Shown: positions 14,038 through 23,502, counted from the first letter of the stretch. The stretch: DNA of 64,000 nt from Pseudactinotalea sp. HY158 (GCF_009660225.1 NZ_CP045920.1:1612001-1676000); one strand, 5' to 3'. Numbers and translations are program-made. The notes: generated by a model not told the origin, from the letters alone.

Positions 14038-16056
14038 GTGCCCGATTCCCTGACCGTCGACGGCAACCCGACCCCACCGGTCGACGGCACGACCGGAACG
14101 GCGCTGACCGGAACGGCCCTGTACGAGTCCGACCGCGAGGTCGTCGCGATGCGGGTCAACGGCGAGCTGCGCGACCTGTTCGTACCGCTCGAGCCGGGCG
14201 ACGTCGTCGAGAAGATCGTGATCGACTCGCCCGACGGCCTGGCGATCCTGCGCCACTCGGCCGCACACGTGCTCGCCCAGGCGGTGCAGCAGGTCAACCC
14301 CGACGCCAAGCTCGGCATCGGCCCGCCGATCACCGACGGCTTCTACTACGACTTCGACGTCGACGAGCCGTTCACCCCCGACGATCTCAAGGCGCTCGAG
14401 AAGGCGATGATGCGCATCGTCAAGGAGGGGCAGACCTTCGCGCGCCGCGTGGTCACCGACGAGGAGGCGCGCGCCGAGCTCGCCGGCGAGCCGTACAAGC
14501 TCGAGCTCATCGGGCTCAAGGGCGGCGGCGACGCCGAGCAGGCGGCCGAGGGCGCCTCGGTCGAGGTCGGCGGCGCCGAGCTGACGATCTACGACAACCT
14601 GCGCCGCGGCGGCGACCTCGCCTGGAAGGACCTGTGCCGCGGCCCGCACCTGCCCTCCACCCGCCTCCTCGGCAACGGCTTCTCGCTCATGCGCAGCGCC
14701 GCGGCGTACTGGCGGGGCAGTGAGAAGAACCCGCAGCTCCAGCGGGTCTACGGCACGGCCTGGCCGACCAAGGACGAGCTGACCGCCTATAAGGAACGCC
14801 TCGCCGAGGCCGAGCGCCGCGACCACCGCAAGCTCGGCGCCGAACTCGACCTGTTCTCCTTCCCCGACGAGGTCGGCTCCGGCCTGCCGATCTTCCACCC
14901 CAAGGGCGCGATGATCCGGATGGAGATGGAGGACTACTCCCGCCGCCGCCACGTCGAGTCCGGCTACTCCTTCGTCAACACCCCGCACATCACCAAGGCG
15001 AAGCTGTTCGAGACCTCCCGCCACCTCGACTGGTACTCCGAGGGCATGTACCCCCCGATGCACGTCGACGAGGTGACCGACGCGGACGGCGCGGTGACCA
15101 AGGCCGGCCAGGACTACTACCTCAAGCCGATGAACTGCCCGATGCACAACCTCGTGTACAGCTCCCGGGGCCGCTCCTACCGCGAACTGCCGCTGCGGCT
15201 GTTCGAGTTCGGGCACGTGTACCGGTACGAGAAGTCCGGGGTCGTGCACGGGCTCACCCGGGCGCGCGGATTCACCCAGGACGACGCCCACATCTACTGC
15301 ACCCGCGAGCAACTGCACGAGGAGCTCGCCTCGCTGCTCACCTTCGTGCTCGACCTCCTCAAGGACTACGGCCTCGAGGACTTCTACCTCGAGCTCTCCA
15401 CCCGCGACCCCGAGAAGTCCGTCGGCGACGAGGCCACCTGGGAGGAGGCGACCCAGACCCTCGCGGACGTGGCCCGGGCCTCGGGCCTCGAGCTCGTTCC
15501 CGACCCGGGCGGCGCCGCGTTCTACGGGCCGAAGATCTCGGTGCAGGCCAAGGACGCGATCGGGCGCACCTGGCAGCTGTCGACGATCCAGCTCGACTTC
15601 TTCGAGCCGGAGCTCTTCGACCTCGAGTACCAGGCCTCCGACGGCTCCCGGCAGCGGCCCGTCATGATCCACCGTGCCCTGTTCGGCTCGATCGAACGCT
15701 TCTTCGGCGTGCTGCTCGAGCACTACGCCGGCGTGTTCCCGCCGTGGCTGGCGCCCGTGCAGGTCGTGTGCGTGCCCGTGGCCGACGTGTTCACCGACTA
15801 CCTCGACGAGGTCGCGGCGAAGCTGCGGGCGGCGGGCGTGCGGGTCGAGGTGGACACGAGCGACGACCGCTTCAACAAGAAGATCCGTACCGCCACGAAG
15901 GCGAAGGTCCCCTTCACCCTGATCGCCGGGGGAGAGGACGCCGAGGCCGGCGCCGTCTCCTTCCGCTACCGCGACGGCAGCCAGCGCAACGGCGTGCCCG
16001 TCGACGAGGCGATCGCGCTCGTCACCGAGGCGATCCGCACGAAGGCGCAGGTGTGA
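14038..16056 (+). CDS. thrS: Threonine-tRNA ligase
   Basis: A 672-residue class II synthetase that charges tRNA-Thr. It has an N-terminal TGS domain (about 1-75), an editing-domain segment with [11 protein letters not shown], and a catalytic core with zinc-ligand motif MNCPMHN and [18 protein letters not shown]. The C-terminal anticodon-binding domain starts at about 570 ([17 protein letters not shown]). GTG 14038 is preferred over an earlier in-frame start because AAGGAG lies 7 nt upstream and the product then begins at the family-typical place. The stop overlaps the following GTG. In mycobacteria too, thrS is followed by a HIT gene and the PIM genes. Confidence 0.96.
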   Translation: MPDSLTVDGNPTPPVDGTTGTALTGTALYESDREVVAMRVNGELRDLFVPLEPGDVVEKIVIDSPDGLAILRHSAAHVLAQAVQQVNPDAKLGIGPPITDGFYYDFDVDEPFTPDDLKALEKAMMRIVKEGQTFARRVVTDEEARAELAGEPYKLELIGLKGGGDAEQAAEGASVEVGGAELTIYDNLRRGGDLAWKDLCRGPHLPSTRLLGNGFSLMRSAAAYWRGSEKNPQLQRVYGTAWPTKDELTAYKERLAEAERRDHRKLGAELDLFSFPDEVGSGLPIFHPKGAMIRMEMEDYSRRRHVESGYSFVNTPHITKAKLFETSRHLDWYSEGMYPPMHVDEVTDADGAVTKAGQDYYLKPMNCPMHNLVYSSRGRSYRELPLRLFEFGHVYRYEKSGVVHGLTRARGFTQDDAHIYCTREQLHEELASLLTFVLDLLKDYGLEDFYLELSTRDPEKSVGDEATWEEATQTLADVARASGLELVPDPGGAAFYGPKISVQAKDAIGRTWQLSTIQLDFFEPELFDLEYQASDGSRQRPVMIHRALFGSIERFFGVLLEHYAGVFPPWLAPVQVVCVPVADVFTDYLDEVAAKLRAAGVRVEVDTSDDRFNKKIRTATKAKVPFTLIAGGEDAEAGAVSFRYRDGSQRNGVPVDEAIALVTEAIRTKAQV

Positions 16057-16700
16057 GCAGCCCCGACGCCGCCGGCGACCCGAGCCCCGAGGGCCCGCGC
16101 GCGAGCGGCCCACTCGAGGCGGCCGCCGACTTCCCCCGCATCGAGGACGGGGTGGACCGGCTGTGGACCCCACACCGGCTCGTCTACATCGACGGCGAGG
16201 CGAAGGTCACCTCGACGGCGCCCGCCGACTGCCCCTTCTGCCTCGCGCCCCGGCGGGAGGACGCCGACGCGCTCATCGTCGCCCGCGGCAGCACGTGCTA
16301 CGTCATCCTCAACCTGTTCCCGTACAACCCCGGACACCTGCTCGTGTGCCCGTATCGGCACGTGGGCGACTACACGGACCTGACCCGCGAGGAGCGGTAC
16401 GAGTCGGCCGACCTCGTGGCCCGGTCCATGACCGTGCTGCGCACGGCCAAGGCGCCGTCCGGCTTCAACCTCGGCATGAATCAGGGCGCCGGGGCCGGGG
16501 CGGGCGTGGCGGCGCACGCTCATCAGCACGTCGTTCCGCGATGGGACGGCGACGCGAACTTCCTGCCGGTCATCGGCCGCACGAAGGCCCTGCCGGAACT
16601 GCTCGCCGACACCCGCGACCAACTGGCGAGGGCCTGGGACCTCGTGTCGGAGCGGGAGGCCGGGGCCGAGACCGGGGGCGAGGGGCATGGTCCTCGGTAA
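16053..16700 (+). CDS. HIT-family hydrolase/phosphorylase (Ap4A-type)
   Basis: A 215-residue HIT protein with the histidine triad [10 protein letters not shown] near residue 165, the middle histidine being the nucleotidyl-accepting residue. Conserved [14 protein letters not shown] precedes the triad, and CPFC at about 57-60 may bind metal. It matches in position and motif the mycobacterial Ap4A phosphorylase encoded between thrS and pgsA1. The likely substrate is a dinucleoside polyphosphate produced by aminoacyl-tRNA synthetases (inference). It overlaps thrS by 4 nt and the next gene by 14 nt. Confidence 0.85.
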   Translation: MSSPDAAGDPSPEGPRASGPLEAAADFPRIEDGVDRLWTPHRLVYIDGEAKVTSTAPADCPFCLAPRREDADALIVARGSTCYVILNLFPYNPGHLLVCPYRHVGDYTDLTREERYESADLVARSMTVLRTAKAPSGFNLGMNQGAGAGAGVAAHAHQHVVPRWDGDANFLPVIGRTKALPELLADTRDQLARAWDLVSEREAGAETGGEGHGPR

Positions 16701-17313
16701 TCACGGACGCGGCGTGCAGGCCGCGCTGTTCACGCCGTTCGCCCGCCTCCTGCTGTCGCTGCGAGTGAGCCCCAACGCGGTGACGATTGCCGGCACCGTG
16801 TTCACCTCCGGGCTGGCCCTGTGGCTCCTGCCCACGGGCCACCTCGTGCTCGGCGCCCTGCTGCTCGGGTTCCTGGCGCTGGCCGACTCGGTCGACGGGG
16901 TCATGGCACGCCTGACGGGTCGGGACGGCCCGTACGGGGCGTTCCTCGACTCCACCCTCGACCGCGTGACCGACGCGGCCATCTTCGCCGGTGTGCTCTT
17001 CTGGTTCGTCGCGCACACGGATGGGGCCTGGCAGGTCGCGGGCATGGTGTCCGCGACGGCGTGCCTCGCCCTCGGATCGCTCGTCTCCTATGCCCGGGCG
17101 AAGGCGGAGGCGCTCGGGGTCCGTGCCTCCGTGGGCATCGCCGAGCGGGCCGATCGAATCATCGTCGTGCTCGCCGCCGTGTTCCTGACCGGGCTCGGGG
17201 TGCCGTCCGCCGTGCTCGCCCTCGCCCTCGCGCTGCTCGCCGTGGCCTCGCTCGTCACCGTACTGCAGCGGATGGCGGCCGTCTCCCGCCAGTTGCGGAC
17301 CATCCATGGCTGA
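16687..17313 (+). CDS. pgsA: CDP-alcohol phosphotransferase, phosphatidylinositol phosphate synthase
   Basis: A 208-residue polytopic membrane enzyme. The full CDP-alcohol phosphotransferase signature is present: D67, D70, G71, A74, R75, G84, D88 and D92. About six hydrophobic helices surround it. In this operon position (thrS-HIT-this-acyltransferase-PimA) the actinobacterial enzyme joins CDP-diacylglycerol with inositol 1-phosphate to make PI-phosphate, the PIM precursor. Substrate identity is by context, and the fold alone would also fit phosphatidylglycerophosphate synthase. Confidence 0.88.
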   Translation: MVLGNHGRGVQAALFTPFARLLLSLRVSPNAVTIAGTVFTSGLALWLLPTGHLVLGALLLGFLALADSVDGVMARLTGRDGPYGAFLDSTLDRVTDAAIFAGVLFWFVAHTDGAWQVAGMVSATACLALGSLVSYARAKAEALGVRASVGIAERADRIIVVLAAVFLTGLGVPSAVLALALALLAVASLVTVLQRMAAVSRQLRTIHG

Positions 17314-18283
17314 CGCCGGCGCCCTGTTCGCCCTCGCCTGGCGAGTCGTCCCCCGCCTGCCCGCCGGCCTCACCCGGCGCGCCTTCGAGCTCGGCGGCGT
17401 GCTCGCGCACGCGGCCCGGATCGCAGGGGTGCGCCGGCTCGAGGCGAACTTGGCCCGCGTGGCCGACGTGCCGGACGCCGCGGCGCTGCGGCGGCTCTCC
17501 CGCCGCGCGATGCGCTCCTATATGCGCTACTACAGCGAACTGTTCCAGCTGCGTACGGTCACCCGGGACCAGCTCCGGGCGCGGGTGCGGACCATCGGGC
17601 TGCGGGACTACCGCGAGCAGGTGACCGAGCACATGGTGATCGGAGCCCTCCCGCACATGGGGAACTGGGATCTCGCGGGGGCGTGGTCCGGGCAGCACTT
17701 CGCTCACGTGACCACCGTCGCCGAGACCCTCGAACCCGAGTCGCTCTTCCGAGAGTTCCTCGACCTGCGCGAGGGACTGGGCATGACGATCTTCCCCTAC
17801 CGCAAGGGGACCGGGGTGTTCCGGCAGCTGCTCGGCGAGGCCCGCACCCGCCCCGGATTCATGCCCATGCTCGCGGACCGGGACCTGGGCCGGGACGGCG
17901 TCGTCGTCCGGGTGAACGGGCACCCCATGCGGGTGGCGCCGGGGGCGGCCGCCGTGGCGCTCGCCACCAAACAGCCGTTCATCGGGGTGTTCATCCACTA
18001 CGAGCGGCTGCGGGGCGCCCGCCGGCGCGCCGCCGGGAGCCCTTGGGGGATCGCGATCGAGTTCACCGCGCCGATCGAGCCGCCGGCGGGAGCCGGATCC
18101 CGCGAGGCCGTGGCCGCCATGATGCAGACCTGGGCGGATCACCTGACCCGCGCCCTCGCGGATCACCCGCAGGACTGGCACATGCTCCAGAAGTGCTTCC
18201 TCGCGGACCTGGACCTCGACCGACTCCAGGGCGCCGGTGGCCGGGCGACGCCCGACGGCTCGATCGCCGGGGGTGCGGACTGA
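17306..18283 (+). CDS. patA: Phosphatidylinositol mannoside acyltransferase (PatA-like)
   Basis: A 325-residue member of the LpxL/HtrB lysophospholipid acyltransferase family. The catalytic H-x4-D box is in PHMGNWDLAG (about 114-123), followed by the family's P/E-rich segment and the MLADRDLGRDG motif near 195. In mycobacteria the corresponding gene product acylates the mannose of PIM1/PIM2 on the inner leaflet. It overlaps pgsA by 8 nt and pimA by 1 nt, so it belongs to the PIM operon. Confidence 0.87.
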   Translation: MADAGALFALAWRVVPRLPAGLTRRAFELGGVLAHAARIAGVRRLEANLARVADVPDAAALRRLSRRAMRSYMRYYSELFQLRTVTRDQLRARVRTIGLRDYREQVTEHMVIGALPHMGNWDLAGAWSGQHFAHVTTVAETLEPESLFREFLDLREGLGMTIFPYRKGTGVFRQLLGEARTRPGFMPMLADRDLGRDGVVVRVNGHPMRVAPGAAAVALATKQPFIGVFIHYERLRGARRRAAGSPWGIAIEFTAPIEPPAGAGSREAVAAMMQTWADHLTRALADHPQDWHMLQKCFLADLDLDRLQGAGGRATPDGSIAGGAD

Positions 18284-19428
18284 TGCGCATCGGGATCGTG
18301 TGTCCGTATTCCTTCGACGTGCCCGGCGGGGTGCAGTTCCACATCCGTGATCTCGCGGAACGGCTGCGCCTCGAGGGCCACGACGTGAGCGTGCTCGCCC
18401 CGGCGGAGGAGGGGACGGAGGTGCCGGACTACCTCACCTCCGTCGGCTCCGCGGTTCCGGTCAAGTACAACGGCTCCGTGGCCCGTCTCGCGTACGGTCC
18501 GATGGTCTCGCGCCGCACCCAGCGCTGGCTGAGCGCGGGCGACTTCGACGTCGTGCACATCCATGAGCCGTTCGCCCCGAGCTGCTCCCTCATCGCGCTG
18601 CGCCACTCGAGCGCCCCGGTGGTCGCCACGTTCCACTCCGCCCAGGAGCAGTCCCGGGCCCTCCTCCTCGCCGCCCCGTTCATGCGGCCCGGGCTCGAAC
18701 GGATCGCCGCCCGCATCGCGGTCTCCGAGGAGGCCCGCCGGACCGTCGTCGAGCACCTGGGCGGGGACGCCGTCGTCATCCCGAACGGGGTCTACGTGGA
18801 CCGGATGAGGGCCGCGCCCGACCCCCGCTGGCAGGGCACCCCCGATGCGCCGACCATCGCGTTCCTCGGCCGGCTCGACGAGCCCCGCAAGGGACTGCAG
18901 GTCCTCCTCGACGCCGTCGGCGGCATCCGCGCCCATTATCCCGGCGCCCGCCTCCTCATCGCCGGCCCGGGGGACCTGCCGGCCGCATGGGCCGGGGACC
19001 CGGGCGTCACCCGGCTCGGGCCCATCTCCGACGCCGACAAGGCCGCCCTGCTCTCCTCCGTGGACGTCTACGTCGCCCCCCAGACCGGCGGCGAGTCCTT
19101 CGGGATCGTGCTGGTCGAGGCGATGAGCGCCGGCAGCCACGTCGTGGCCTCCGGCCTCGCGGCGTTCCGGGCCGTGCTCGACGACGGCGCCGCCGGGGAC
19201 CTCTTCCGGGTCGGCGACCCCGCCGACCTGGCCCGCGCCGTCGTCGAGAGCCTCGACGAGCCGGACCGCACGGCGGCGAAGCGGGCATACGCGCGCTCCG
19301 CCGCCGACCGCTTCGATTGGAGCACCGTGGCCGCCCGGATCCTCGACGTGTACGAGATCGTGCAGGGCGGGGCCGGCGCGCAGCGGCGCCGGGGCCTGTT
19401 CGGCCGGCTGATCGGGGGGACGGGGTGA
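18283..19428 (+). CDS. pimA: Phosphatidylinositol alpha-mannosyltransferase (GT4, PimA-like)
   Basis: A 381-residue GT-B fold glycosyltransferase. The N-terminal acceptor domain has a GGVQFH loop, and VVHIHEPFAPS and TFHSAQE follow. The C-terminal GDP-mannose domain carries FLGRLDEPRKGL and the E-x7-E motif GESFGIVLVEAMSAG. It transfers the first mannose from GDP-Man to phosphatidylinositol at the cytosolic membrane face. ATG 18283 overlaps the upstream stop (TGATG). The tail after about 365 is short, basic and variable. Confidence 0.92.
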   Translation: MRIGIVCPYSFDVPGGVQFHIRDLAERLRLEGHDVSVLAPAEEGTEVPDYLTSVGSAVPVKYNGSVARLAYGPMVSRRTQRWLSAGDFDVVHIHEPFAPSCSLIALRHSSAPVVATFHSAQEQSRALLLAAPFMRPGLERIAARIAVSEEARRTVVEHLGGDAVVIPNGVYVDRMRAAPDPRWQGTPDAPTIAFLGRLDEPRKGLQVLLDAVGGIRAHYPGARLLIAGPGDLPAAWAGDPGVTRLGPISDADKAALLSSVDVYVAPQTGGESFGIVLVEAMSAGSHVVASGLAAFRAVLDDGAAGDLFRVGDPADLARAVVESLDEPDRTAAKRAYARSAADRFDWSTVAARILDVYEIVQGGAGAQRRRGLFGRLIGGTG

Positions 19429-20036
19429 GTGCGGCCGAGATCGTCCTCCTGGTCATCGCGGGCGCCGCGATCGTCGCCGGGCTGCTCCTGTGGCACGCCC
19501 GCCGGCTCGACCGCCTCCACCGCCGGGTGCTCGACACCCGCGCGATCCTCGAGACCCAGCTGGGCCAGCGCTCGGAGGTCGCCGCGCAACTGGCGCACTC
19601 CGGACTGCTCGACGCCGCGAGCTCCGTCGTCGTGGCCGAGGCCGCGTGGCAGGCGGGCATCCACGCCGACCGGCTCATCCCGATCGACCCGGCCCACGGC
19701 TCGATCGGCATCCGGGCCGCCGCGCCGCTGACCGGCGGGCTCGACCGCGGGCAGGCCGAGTCGGACCTGACCGTCGCGCTGCGCGCGGCCCTCGGTGAGC
19801 CGGCGGACCGGGAGCTCATGGCCGCGACCAGCGGGGCGAGGGAACTGCTCGAGCAGGTGGAGCGGTGCTGCTACCGAGCCCAGCTCGCGCGCCGGTTCCA
19901 CAACGAGGTGGTCGTGGCCGTGCTCTCGCTGCGCGGATCGTGGTTCGTCCGGTTCTTCCACCTCGCGGGCCGGGCACCGTTGCCCCGTCCCGTCGACATG
20001 GACGACGCCGTCTTCGACCAGGCCCCCCGCACATGA
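19425..20036 (+). CDS. LemA-like single-pass membrane protein
   Basis: A 203-residue protein with one N-terminal membrane helix (about 5-22). The helix is followed by [13 protein letters not shown] and [15 protein letters not shown], which resemble the LemA family pattern of a coiled coil after an N-terminal anchor. A C-terminal [11 protein letters not shown] block matches the family's RFYN motif. The function of LemA proteins is unresolved. It is coupled to pimA (GTGA overlap) and to the next gene (ATGA overlap), suggesting an envelope role beside PIM synthesis. The LemA assignment is by motif reading only. Confidence 0.6.
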   Translation: MSAAEIVLLVIAGAAIVAGLLLWHARRLDRLHRRVLDTRAILETQLGQRSEVAAQLAHSGLLDAASSVVVAEAAWQAGIHADRLIPIDPAHGSIGIRAAAPLTGGLDRGQAESDLTVALRAALGEPADRELMAATSGARELLEQVERCCYRAQLARRFHNEVVVAVLSLRGSWFVRFFHLAGRAPLPRPVDMDDAVFDQAPRT

Positions 20037-21292
20037 CCGGCCCGCCCGGTCAGCCGTGGACCTACCCGCCCGCGCACCGGCCCTCCGAACGCAGCCGCGC
20101 AAGCGGTGGCTACCCCGGAGCGCCGGCGGCACCGGCCGTGCCAGGGGCCCCGCACGCCGCGGGCCCCGCGGTGCCCATGTCCGCCGCCGCGGCGCAGCCC
20201 CGGCGGTCCCCGGTGCCGGTCGTCGGCACGATCGCCATCGTCGCCGGCCTCATCGGGGTCGTCGTCGTGCTCGGCATCGTCTGGAGCGAGACGTCGGCGG
20301 CCTCCACGTTCGTCGCCTTCCTCGCGGCCCTCGTGCCGCTGAGCGTCGTCATGGCCGCGGTGCTCTGGCTCGACCGGTGGGAGCCCGAACCGCGCCGGCT
20401 GCTCCTGCTCACGTTCCTGTGGGGCGCGGGCGTCTCCACCGCCTCGGCCCTCGGGATCAACACGTTCCTCGCGCGGGCGATCCACTCCGCCTCGGGGGAC
20501 CCCGGCGTGACCCAGCTGCTCGCGGCGGTGGCGGTCGCCCCGGTCGTCGAGGAGACCCTCAAGGGTGCAGGCCTGCTCGGACTGTTCCTGCTGAGCCGGC
20601 GGCTCTTCGACGGCGCGGTCGACGGGGTCGTGTACGCGGCCACGATCGCCGCCGGGTTCGCGTTCACCGAGAACGTCCTCTACTTCGCCCGCGGGGAGAT
20701 GGCGGCCGCGCTCGGGCAGGTGTTCTTCGCCCGGGCGGTCGTCTCCCCGTTCGCGCACATCATCTTCACGACCTGTATGGGGCTCGCGATCGGGCTCGCG
20801 AGCGTCCGTGCCCGCCGGGTGACCGTCGCCCTGCTCGTCTTCCCGCTCGGGTGGCTCGCGGCCGTCGGATTGCACGCGCTGTGGAACGTCACCTCGTTCC
20901 TCGGCGAGGCGTTCCTGCTCGGCTATCTCGTGCTCCAGGTGCCGATCTTCCTCGCCTTCCTCGCCCTCGGCCTGTGGCTGCGCCGCCAGGAACGCAGGAT
21001 GCTCGCGGCCCGCCTCGGGGACTATCTGCAGCAGGGCTGGTTCGCGCCGCACGAGGTCGCCATGCTCACCTCCCTGCGACGCCGGGCGGACGCGCTGCGG
21101 TGGGCGGGCCGCTACGGCGTCCGCGCGAAGGACGCGATGGCCCAGTTCCAGCGCAACGCCACCCGGATCGCGCTGTTGCGCAACCGGGCGGTGCACGGGC
21201 GCGCACCCGCCGACATGGAGGCGAGGGAGCGTCGTCTCCTCGCGTCGCTGAGCGAGAACCGCAGGGCGTTCGCCGCCGCATCCGCTCGATGA
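20033..21292 (+). CDS. prsW: PrsW-family intramembrane metalloprotease
   Basis: A 419-residue protein with a Pro/Ala-rich cytosolic N-terminus (about 1-60) and some eight to nine hydrophobic helices. PrsW motifs are present: EExxK in [18 protein letters not shown], a membrane histidine in SPFAHIIFT and HALWN. In Bacillus PrsW cleaves the anti-sigma factor RsiW. The substrate here is unknown and no anti-sigma factor is nearby. The soluble 110-residue C-terminal extension (after LWLRRQERR) is not part of the minimal family domain. It overlaps the LemA-like gene by 4 nt. Confidence 0.82.
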   Translation: MTGPPGQPWTYPPAHRPSERSRASGGYPGAPAAPAVPGAPHAAGPAVPMSAAAAQPRRSPVPVVGTIAIVAGLIGVVVVLGIVWSETSAASTFVAFLAALVPLSVVMAAVLWLDRWEPEPRRLLLLTFLWGAGVSTASALGINTFLARAIHSASGDPGVTQLLAAVAVAPVVEETLKGAGLLGLFLLSRRLFDGAVDGVVYAATIAAGFAFTENVLYFARGEMAAALGQVFFARAVVSPFAHIIFTTCMGLAIGLASVRARRVTVALLVFPLGWLAAVGLHALWNVTSFLGEAFLLGYLVLQVPIFLAFLALGLWLRRQERRMLAARLGDYLQQGWFAPHEVAMLTSLRRRADALRWAGRYGVRAKDAMAQFQRNATRIALLRNRAVHGRAPADMEARERRLLASLSENRRAFAAASAR

Positions 21293-21344
21293 CCGACAGC
21301 CGAGACGGCGCCGCCCGGGGCATGGGATGGCGCGGCGACGGCGG

Positions 21345-21350
21345 TAGGCT
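21345..21350 (+). promoter_or_regulatory. Candidate -10 for pdxS
   Basis: TAGGCT lies 49 nt before the GTG of pdxS in the short gap after prsW. No convincing -35 or riboswitch is visible. Confidence 0.35.
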
Positions 21351-21399
21351 CGGACACATCCTGAGCATCACGCCCGTCCAGATCCCTCCGAGGAGCATC

Positions 21400-22290
21400 G
21401 TGAGCACCCAGCCCGCCGCAACCCCGCGCGTCAAGAGCGGCCTCGCCGACCACCTCAAGGGCGGCGTCATCATGGACGTCGTCACCGCCGAACAGGCGCG
21501 GATCGCCGCCGACGCGGGCGCCATCGCCGTCATGGCGCTCGAGCGCGTGCCCGCGGACATCCGCGCCCAGGGCGGCGTCTCCCGCATGAGCGACCCGGAC
21601 ATGATCGGCTCGATCGTCGAGGCCGTCTCGATCCCCGTCATGGCGAAGGTCCGCATCGGGCACTTCGTCGAAGCCCAGGTGCTCGAGAGCCTCGGCGTCG
21701 ACTTCATCGACGAGTCCGAGGTGCTCACGCCCGCCGACTACGCCCACCACATCGACAAGTGGGCGTATCGGACGGGCTTCGTGTGCGGCGCGACGAACCT
21801 GGGTGAGGCGCTGCGGCGGATCAACGAGGGGGCCGCGATGATCCGCTCGAAGGGCGAGGCGGGCACCGGGGACGTCTCCAACGCCACGACCCACATGCGC
21901 CAGATCCGCCAGGAGCTGCGGCGCCTGGCGAACCTTCCGGAGGACGAGCTGTACGTCGCCGCCAAGGACCTCGCCGCGCCGTACGACCTGGTGCAGTCGG
22001 TCGCCGCCACCGGCGAGCTCCCGGTACCGCTGCTCACCGCCGGCGGGATCGCCACGCCGGCCGACGCCGCCATGATGATGCAGCTCGGCGCGCAGGGCGT
22101 GTTCGTGGGATCTGGGATCTTCAAGTCCGGCAACCCGGCCCAGCGGGCCGCGGCCGTGGTCGAGGCCACCGCACACTTCGACGACCCGGACGTCATCGCG
22201 CGGGTCTCCCGCGGCCTCGGCGAGGCCATGGTCGGCATCAACGTCGACGACGTGCCGGTGCCGCATCGCATGGCCGAACGCGGCTGGTAG
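21400..22290 (+). CDS. pdxS: Pyridoxal 5'-phosphate synthase, synthase subunit
   Basis: A 296-residue (beta/alpha)8 PdxS that builds PLP from ribose 5-phosphate, glyceraldehyde 3-phosphate and ammonia. Family blocks are present: GGVIMDVV, the imine-forming lysine in VMAKVRIGH, the second lysine region [11 protein letters not shown], and the phosphate loop [12 protein letters not shown] 21400 has AGGAG 4 nt upstream. The glutaminase partner pdxT, which normally follows in actinobacteria, is absent here. An unstable region carrying toxin-antitoxin fragments follows instead. Confidence 0.95.
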   Translation: MSTQPAATPRVKSGLADHLKGGVIMDVVTAEQARIAADAGAIAVMALERVPADIRAQGGVSRMSDPDMIGSIVEAVSIPVMAKVRIGHFVEAQVLESLGVDFIDESEVLTPADYAHHIDKWAYRTGFVCGATNLGEALRRINEGAAMIRSKGEAGTGDVSNATTHMRQIRQELRRLANLPEDELYVAAKDLAAPYDLVQSVAATGELPVPLLTAGGIATPADAAMMMQLGAQGVFVGSGIFKSGNPAQRAAAVVEATAHFDDPDVIARVSRGLGEAMVGINVDDVPVPHRMAERGW

Positions 22291-22305
22291 GGGGCGAATC
22301 GGCGC

Positions 22306-22376
22306 GTTGATCCGGGAGGCGCGCACCGATCGACGACGTCGTCGCCCGGCGCGGCCGGGCGCGTTTGACTGCATGA
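22306..22376 (+). pseudogene. Fragment of a FitA-like antitoxin gene
   Basis: Positions 22328-22358 match 22560-22590 of the intact antitoxin with a single mismatch over 31 bases. The frame reads PIDDVVARRGR, then stops at 22374-22376. Just before it, LIREA in another frame resembles the antitoxin's IVVREA, implying an internal deletion. It is a remnant of a second copy. Confidence 0.6.
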
Positions 22377-22396
22377 TCCCCTTCTCCTGTTGGTAG

Positions 22397-22411
22397 AACG
22401 CATGTAGCGTT
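22397..22411. promoter_or_regulatory. Promoter and inverted repeat of the antitoxin gene
   Basis: AACGC-ATGTA-GCGTT overlaps the -10 element TAGCGT (22405-22410), which ends 6 nt before ATG 22417. An inverted repeat on the promoter fits autoregulation by a ribbon-helix-helix antitoxin. Confidence 0.5.
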
Positions 22412-22416
22412 CATGC

Positions 22417-22650
22417 ATGACGCACCTGCAGATTCGTGACGTTCCGGACGAGATCCGCATCGTCCTCGCCGAGCGTGCGCGCGAGCGTGGGCAGTCGTTG
22501 ACCATGTACCTCCGAGAGATCGTTGTGCGGGAGGCGTCGTTCGCGGGGAACCGTGCACTGATCGATGACGTCGTCGCCCGGCGCGGCCGGTCGAGCCTGA
22601 CGACCGAGGACGTGCTGGCTGCCCGGGACGCCGAACGCAACCGATCGTGA
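22417..22650 (+). CDS. FitA/VapB-like ribbon-helix-helix antitoxin
   Basis: A 77-residue protein. MTHLQIRDVPDEIRIVLAER is a typical FitA-type ribbon-helix-helix DNA-binding N-terminus, followed by a toxin-neutralising tail (SLTTEDVLAARDAERN). It would normally pair with a PIN-domain RNase encoded immediately downstream. Here the partner is a 37-codon stump, so the antitoxin is an orphan. The start is set by the -10 element 6 nt upstream. It overlaps the stump by 4 nt. Confidence 0.8.
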   Translation: MTHLQIRDVPDEIRIVLAERARERGQSLTMYLREIVVREASFAGNRALIDDVVARRGRSSLTTEDVLAARDAERNRS

Positions 22651-22760
22651 TCGTTCTCGACACGTCGGTCGCGGTCCTGTTGTTCGGTGATCCAGGACTG
22701 GACCCACGTGTCACAGACTCCACCGAGATGATGCGGGGCTATCCGGTAGCGGCAGGCTGA
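22647..22760 (+). pseudogene. Truncated PIN-domain toxin (VapC/FitB-like)
   Basis: GTG 22647 overlaps the antitoxin stop (GTGA). The frame begins IVLDTSVAVLLFGDP, the first strand of a PIN nuclease with its first catalytic aspartate. It then loses similarity and ends at TGA 22758-22760 after 37 codons, against the usual 130 or so. The rest of the PIN domain is missing from the next 150 bases on either strand, so it is inactive. Confidence 0.7.
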
Positions 22761-22839
22761 GAGGACAGCGCGGGCACGTGGTCACCCGCGGCGTGGCCGA
22801 CCTCGAGCGCGATCCGCCCGGCGATGACGGCGCGCCCGC

Positions 22840-22845
22840 TATCCT
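22840..22845 (+). promoter_or_regulatory. Leaderless-type -10 element before a small upstream ORF
   Basis: TATCCT ends 7 nt before ATG 22853, the same geometry as at the other leaderless genes in this window. Confidence 0.4.
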
Positions 22846-22852
22846 GGCCGCT

Positions 22853-22921
22853 ATGCACGCAGGTTCCAGGCTCGCCGCCGCGCGCGGCCGGCGTGGCCAC
22901 ACGGGCGAGCGCGTCCGGTGA
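22853..22921 (+). CDS. 22-codon upstream ORF coupled to the NUDIX gene
   Basis: ATG 22853 opens a 22-residue Arg/Gly-rich peptide whose TGA (22919-22921) overlaps the GTG of the NUDIX gene (GTGA). With a -10 element 7 nt upstream and no ribosome site for the NUDIX start, translation of the NUDIX gene probably depends on termination of this small ORF. The peptide itself resembles nothing known. It may only be a coupling device. Confidence 0.4.
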   Translation: MHAGSRLAAARGRRGHTGERVR

Positions 22922-23502
22922 GCTCGCTCGGTCCGGACTGGGTCCGGTGCGCGGACGGGGTGCTGTACCGCAGCGCCGCCCGCGTGCTGCTCTTCGACGA
23001 CGAGGACCGGCTGCTGCTGGCTCGCGGTCACGACGCGGACGACCCCGGGCGCAGCTGGTGGTTCACGATCGGCGGCGGGATCGACCCCGGCGAGTCCCCG
23101 CGGGAGGCGGCCGTGCGCGAGGTCGACGAGGAGACCGGGATGCGGTTGGACCCGGCCGGACTGGTCGGACCGGTGCTGCGCCGCCGGGCGCGATTCGACT
23201 TCTTCGCCGAGACCGTGCGGCAGGACGAGGACTTCTTCCTCGCCCGCGCCGACGGCGAGACGACGCTGAGCCGGGCGGGCTGGACCGCGATCGAGCGCGA
23301 CTTCATGGACGAACTGCGGTGGTGGCCGCTCGGGGAGCTCTCCGCCACCGCCGCCGAGGTGTTCCCGCACGGCCTGCCCACGCTCGCGGCCCGGTTGGCG
23401 CGCGGCTGGGACGGCACGCTCATCCACCTGGCCGACGACAACGACGACCAGCGCCCGGCCCCTCCGGGCGGCGAGCGGCGTCACGGGCCGTCGAACGGGT
23501 AG
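22918..23502 (+). CDS. NUDIX hydrolase
   Basis: A 194-residue protein with a complete Nudix box, G53-x5-E59-x7-REVDEETG (67-74), and flanking beta strands (RVLLFDDEDRLLLARG). It hydrolyses a nucleoside diphosphate linked to another moiety. The specific substrate cannot be read from sequence. A WWFTIGGG segment precedes the box. It stands alone downstream of the degraded toxin-antitoxin patch. Mycobacteria also carry a NUDIX-domain gene near pimA, but here the position differs. Confidence 0.85.
   Translation: MSSLGPDWVRCADGVLYRSAARVLLFDDEDRLLLARGHDADDPGRSWWFTIGGGIDPGESPREAAVREVDEETGMRLDPAGLVGPVLRRRARFDFFAETVRQDEDFFLARADGETTLSRAGWTAIERDFMDELRWWPLGELSATAAEVFPHGLPTLAARLARGWDGTLIHLADDNDDQRPAPPGGERRHGPSNG

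Noticed and set aside
22711-22852. Reverse-strand open segment reading like a gene end (AVIAGRIALEVGHAAGDHVP)
   Set aside because: No start codon or family match. The long reverse frames here are shadows of GC-rich coding sequence.
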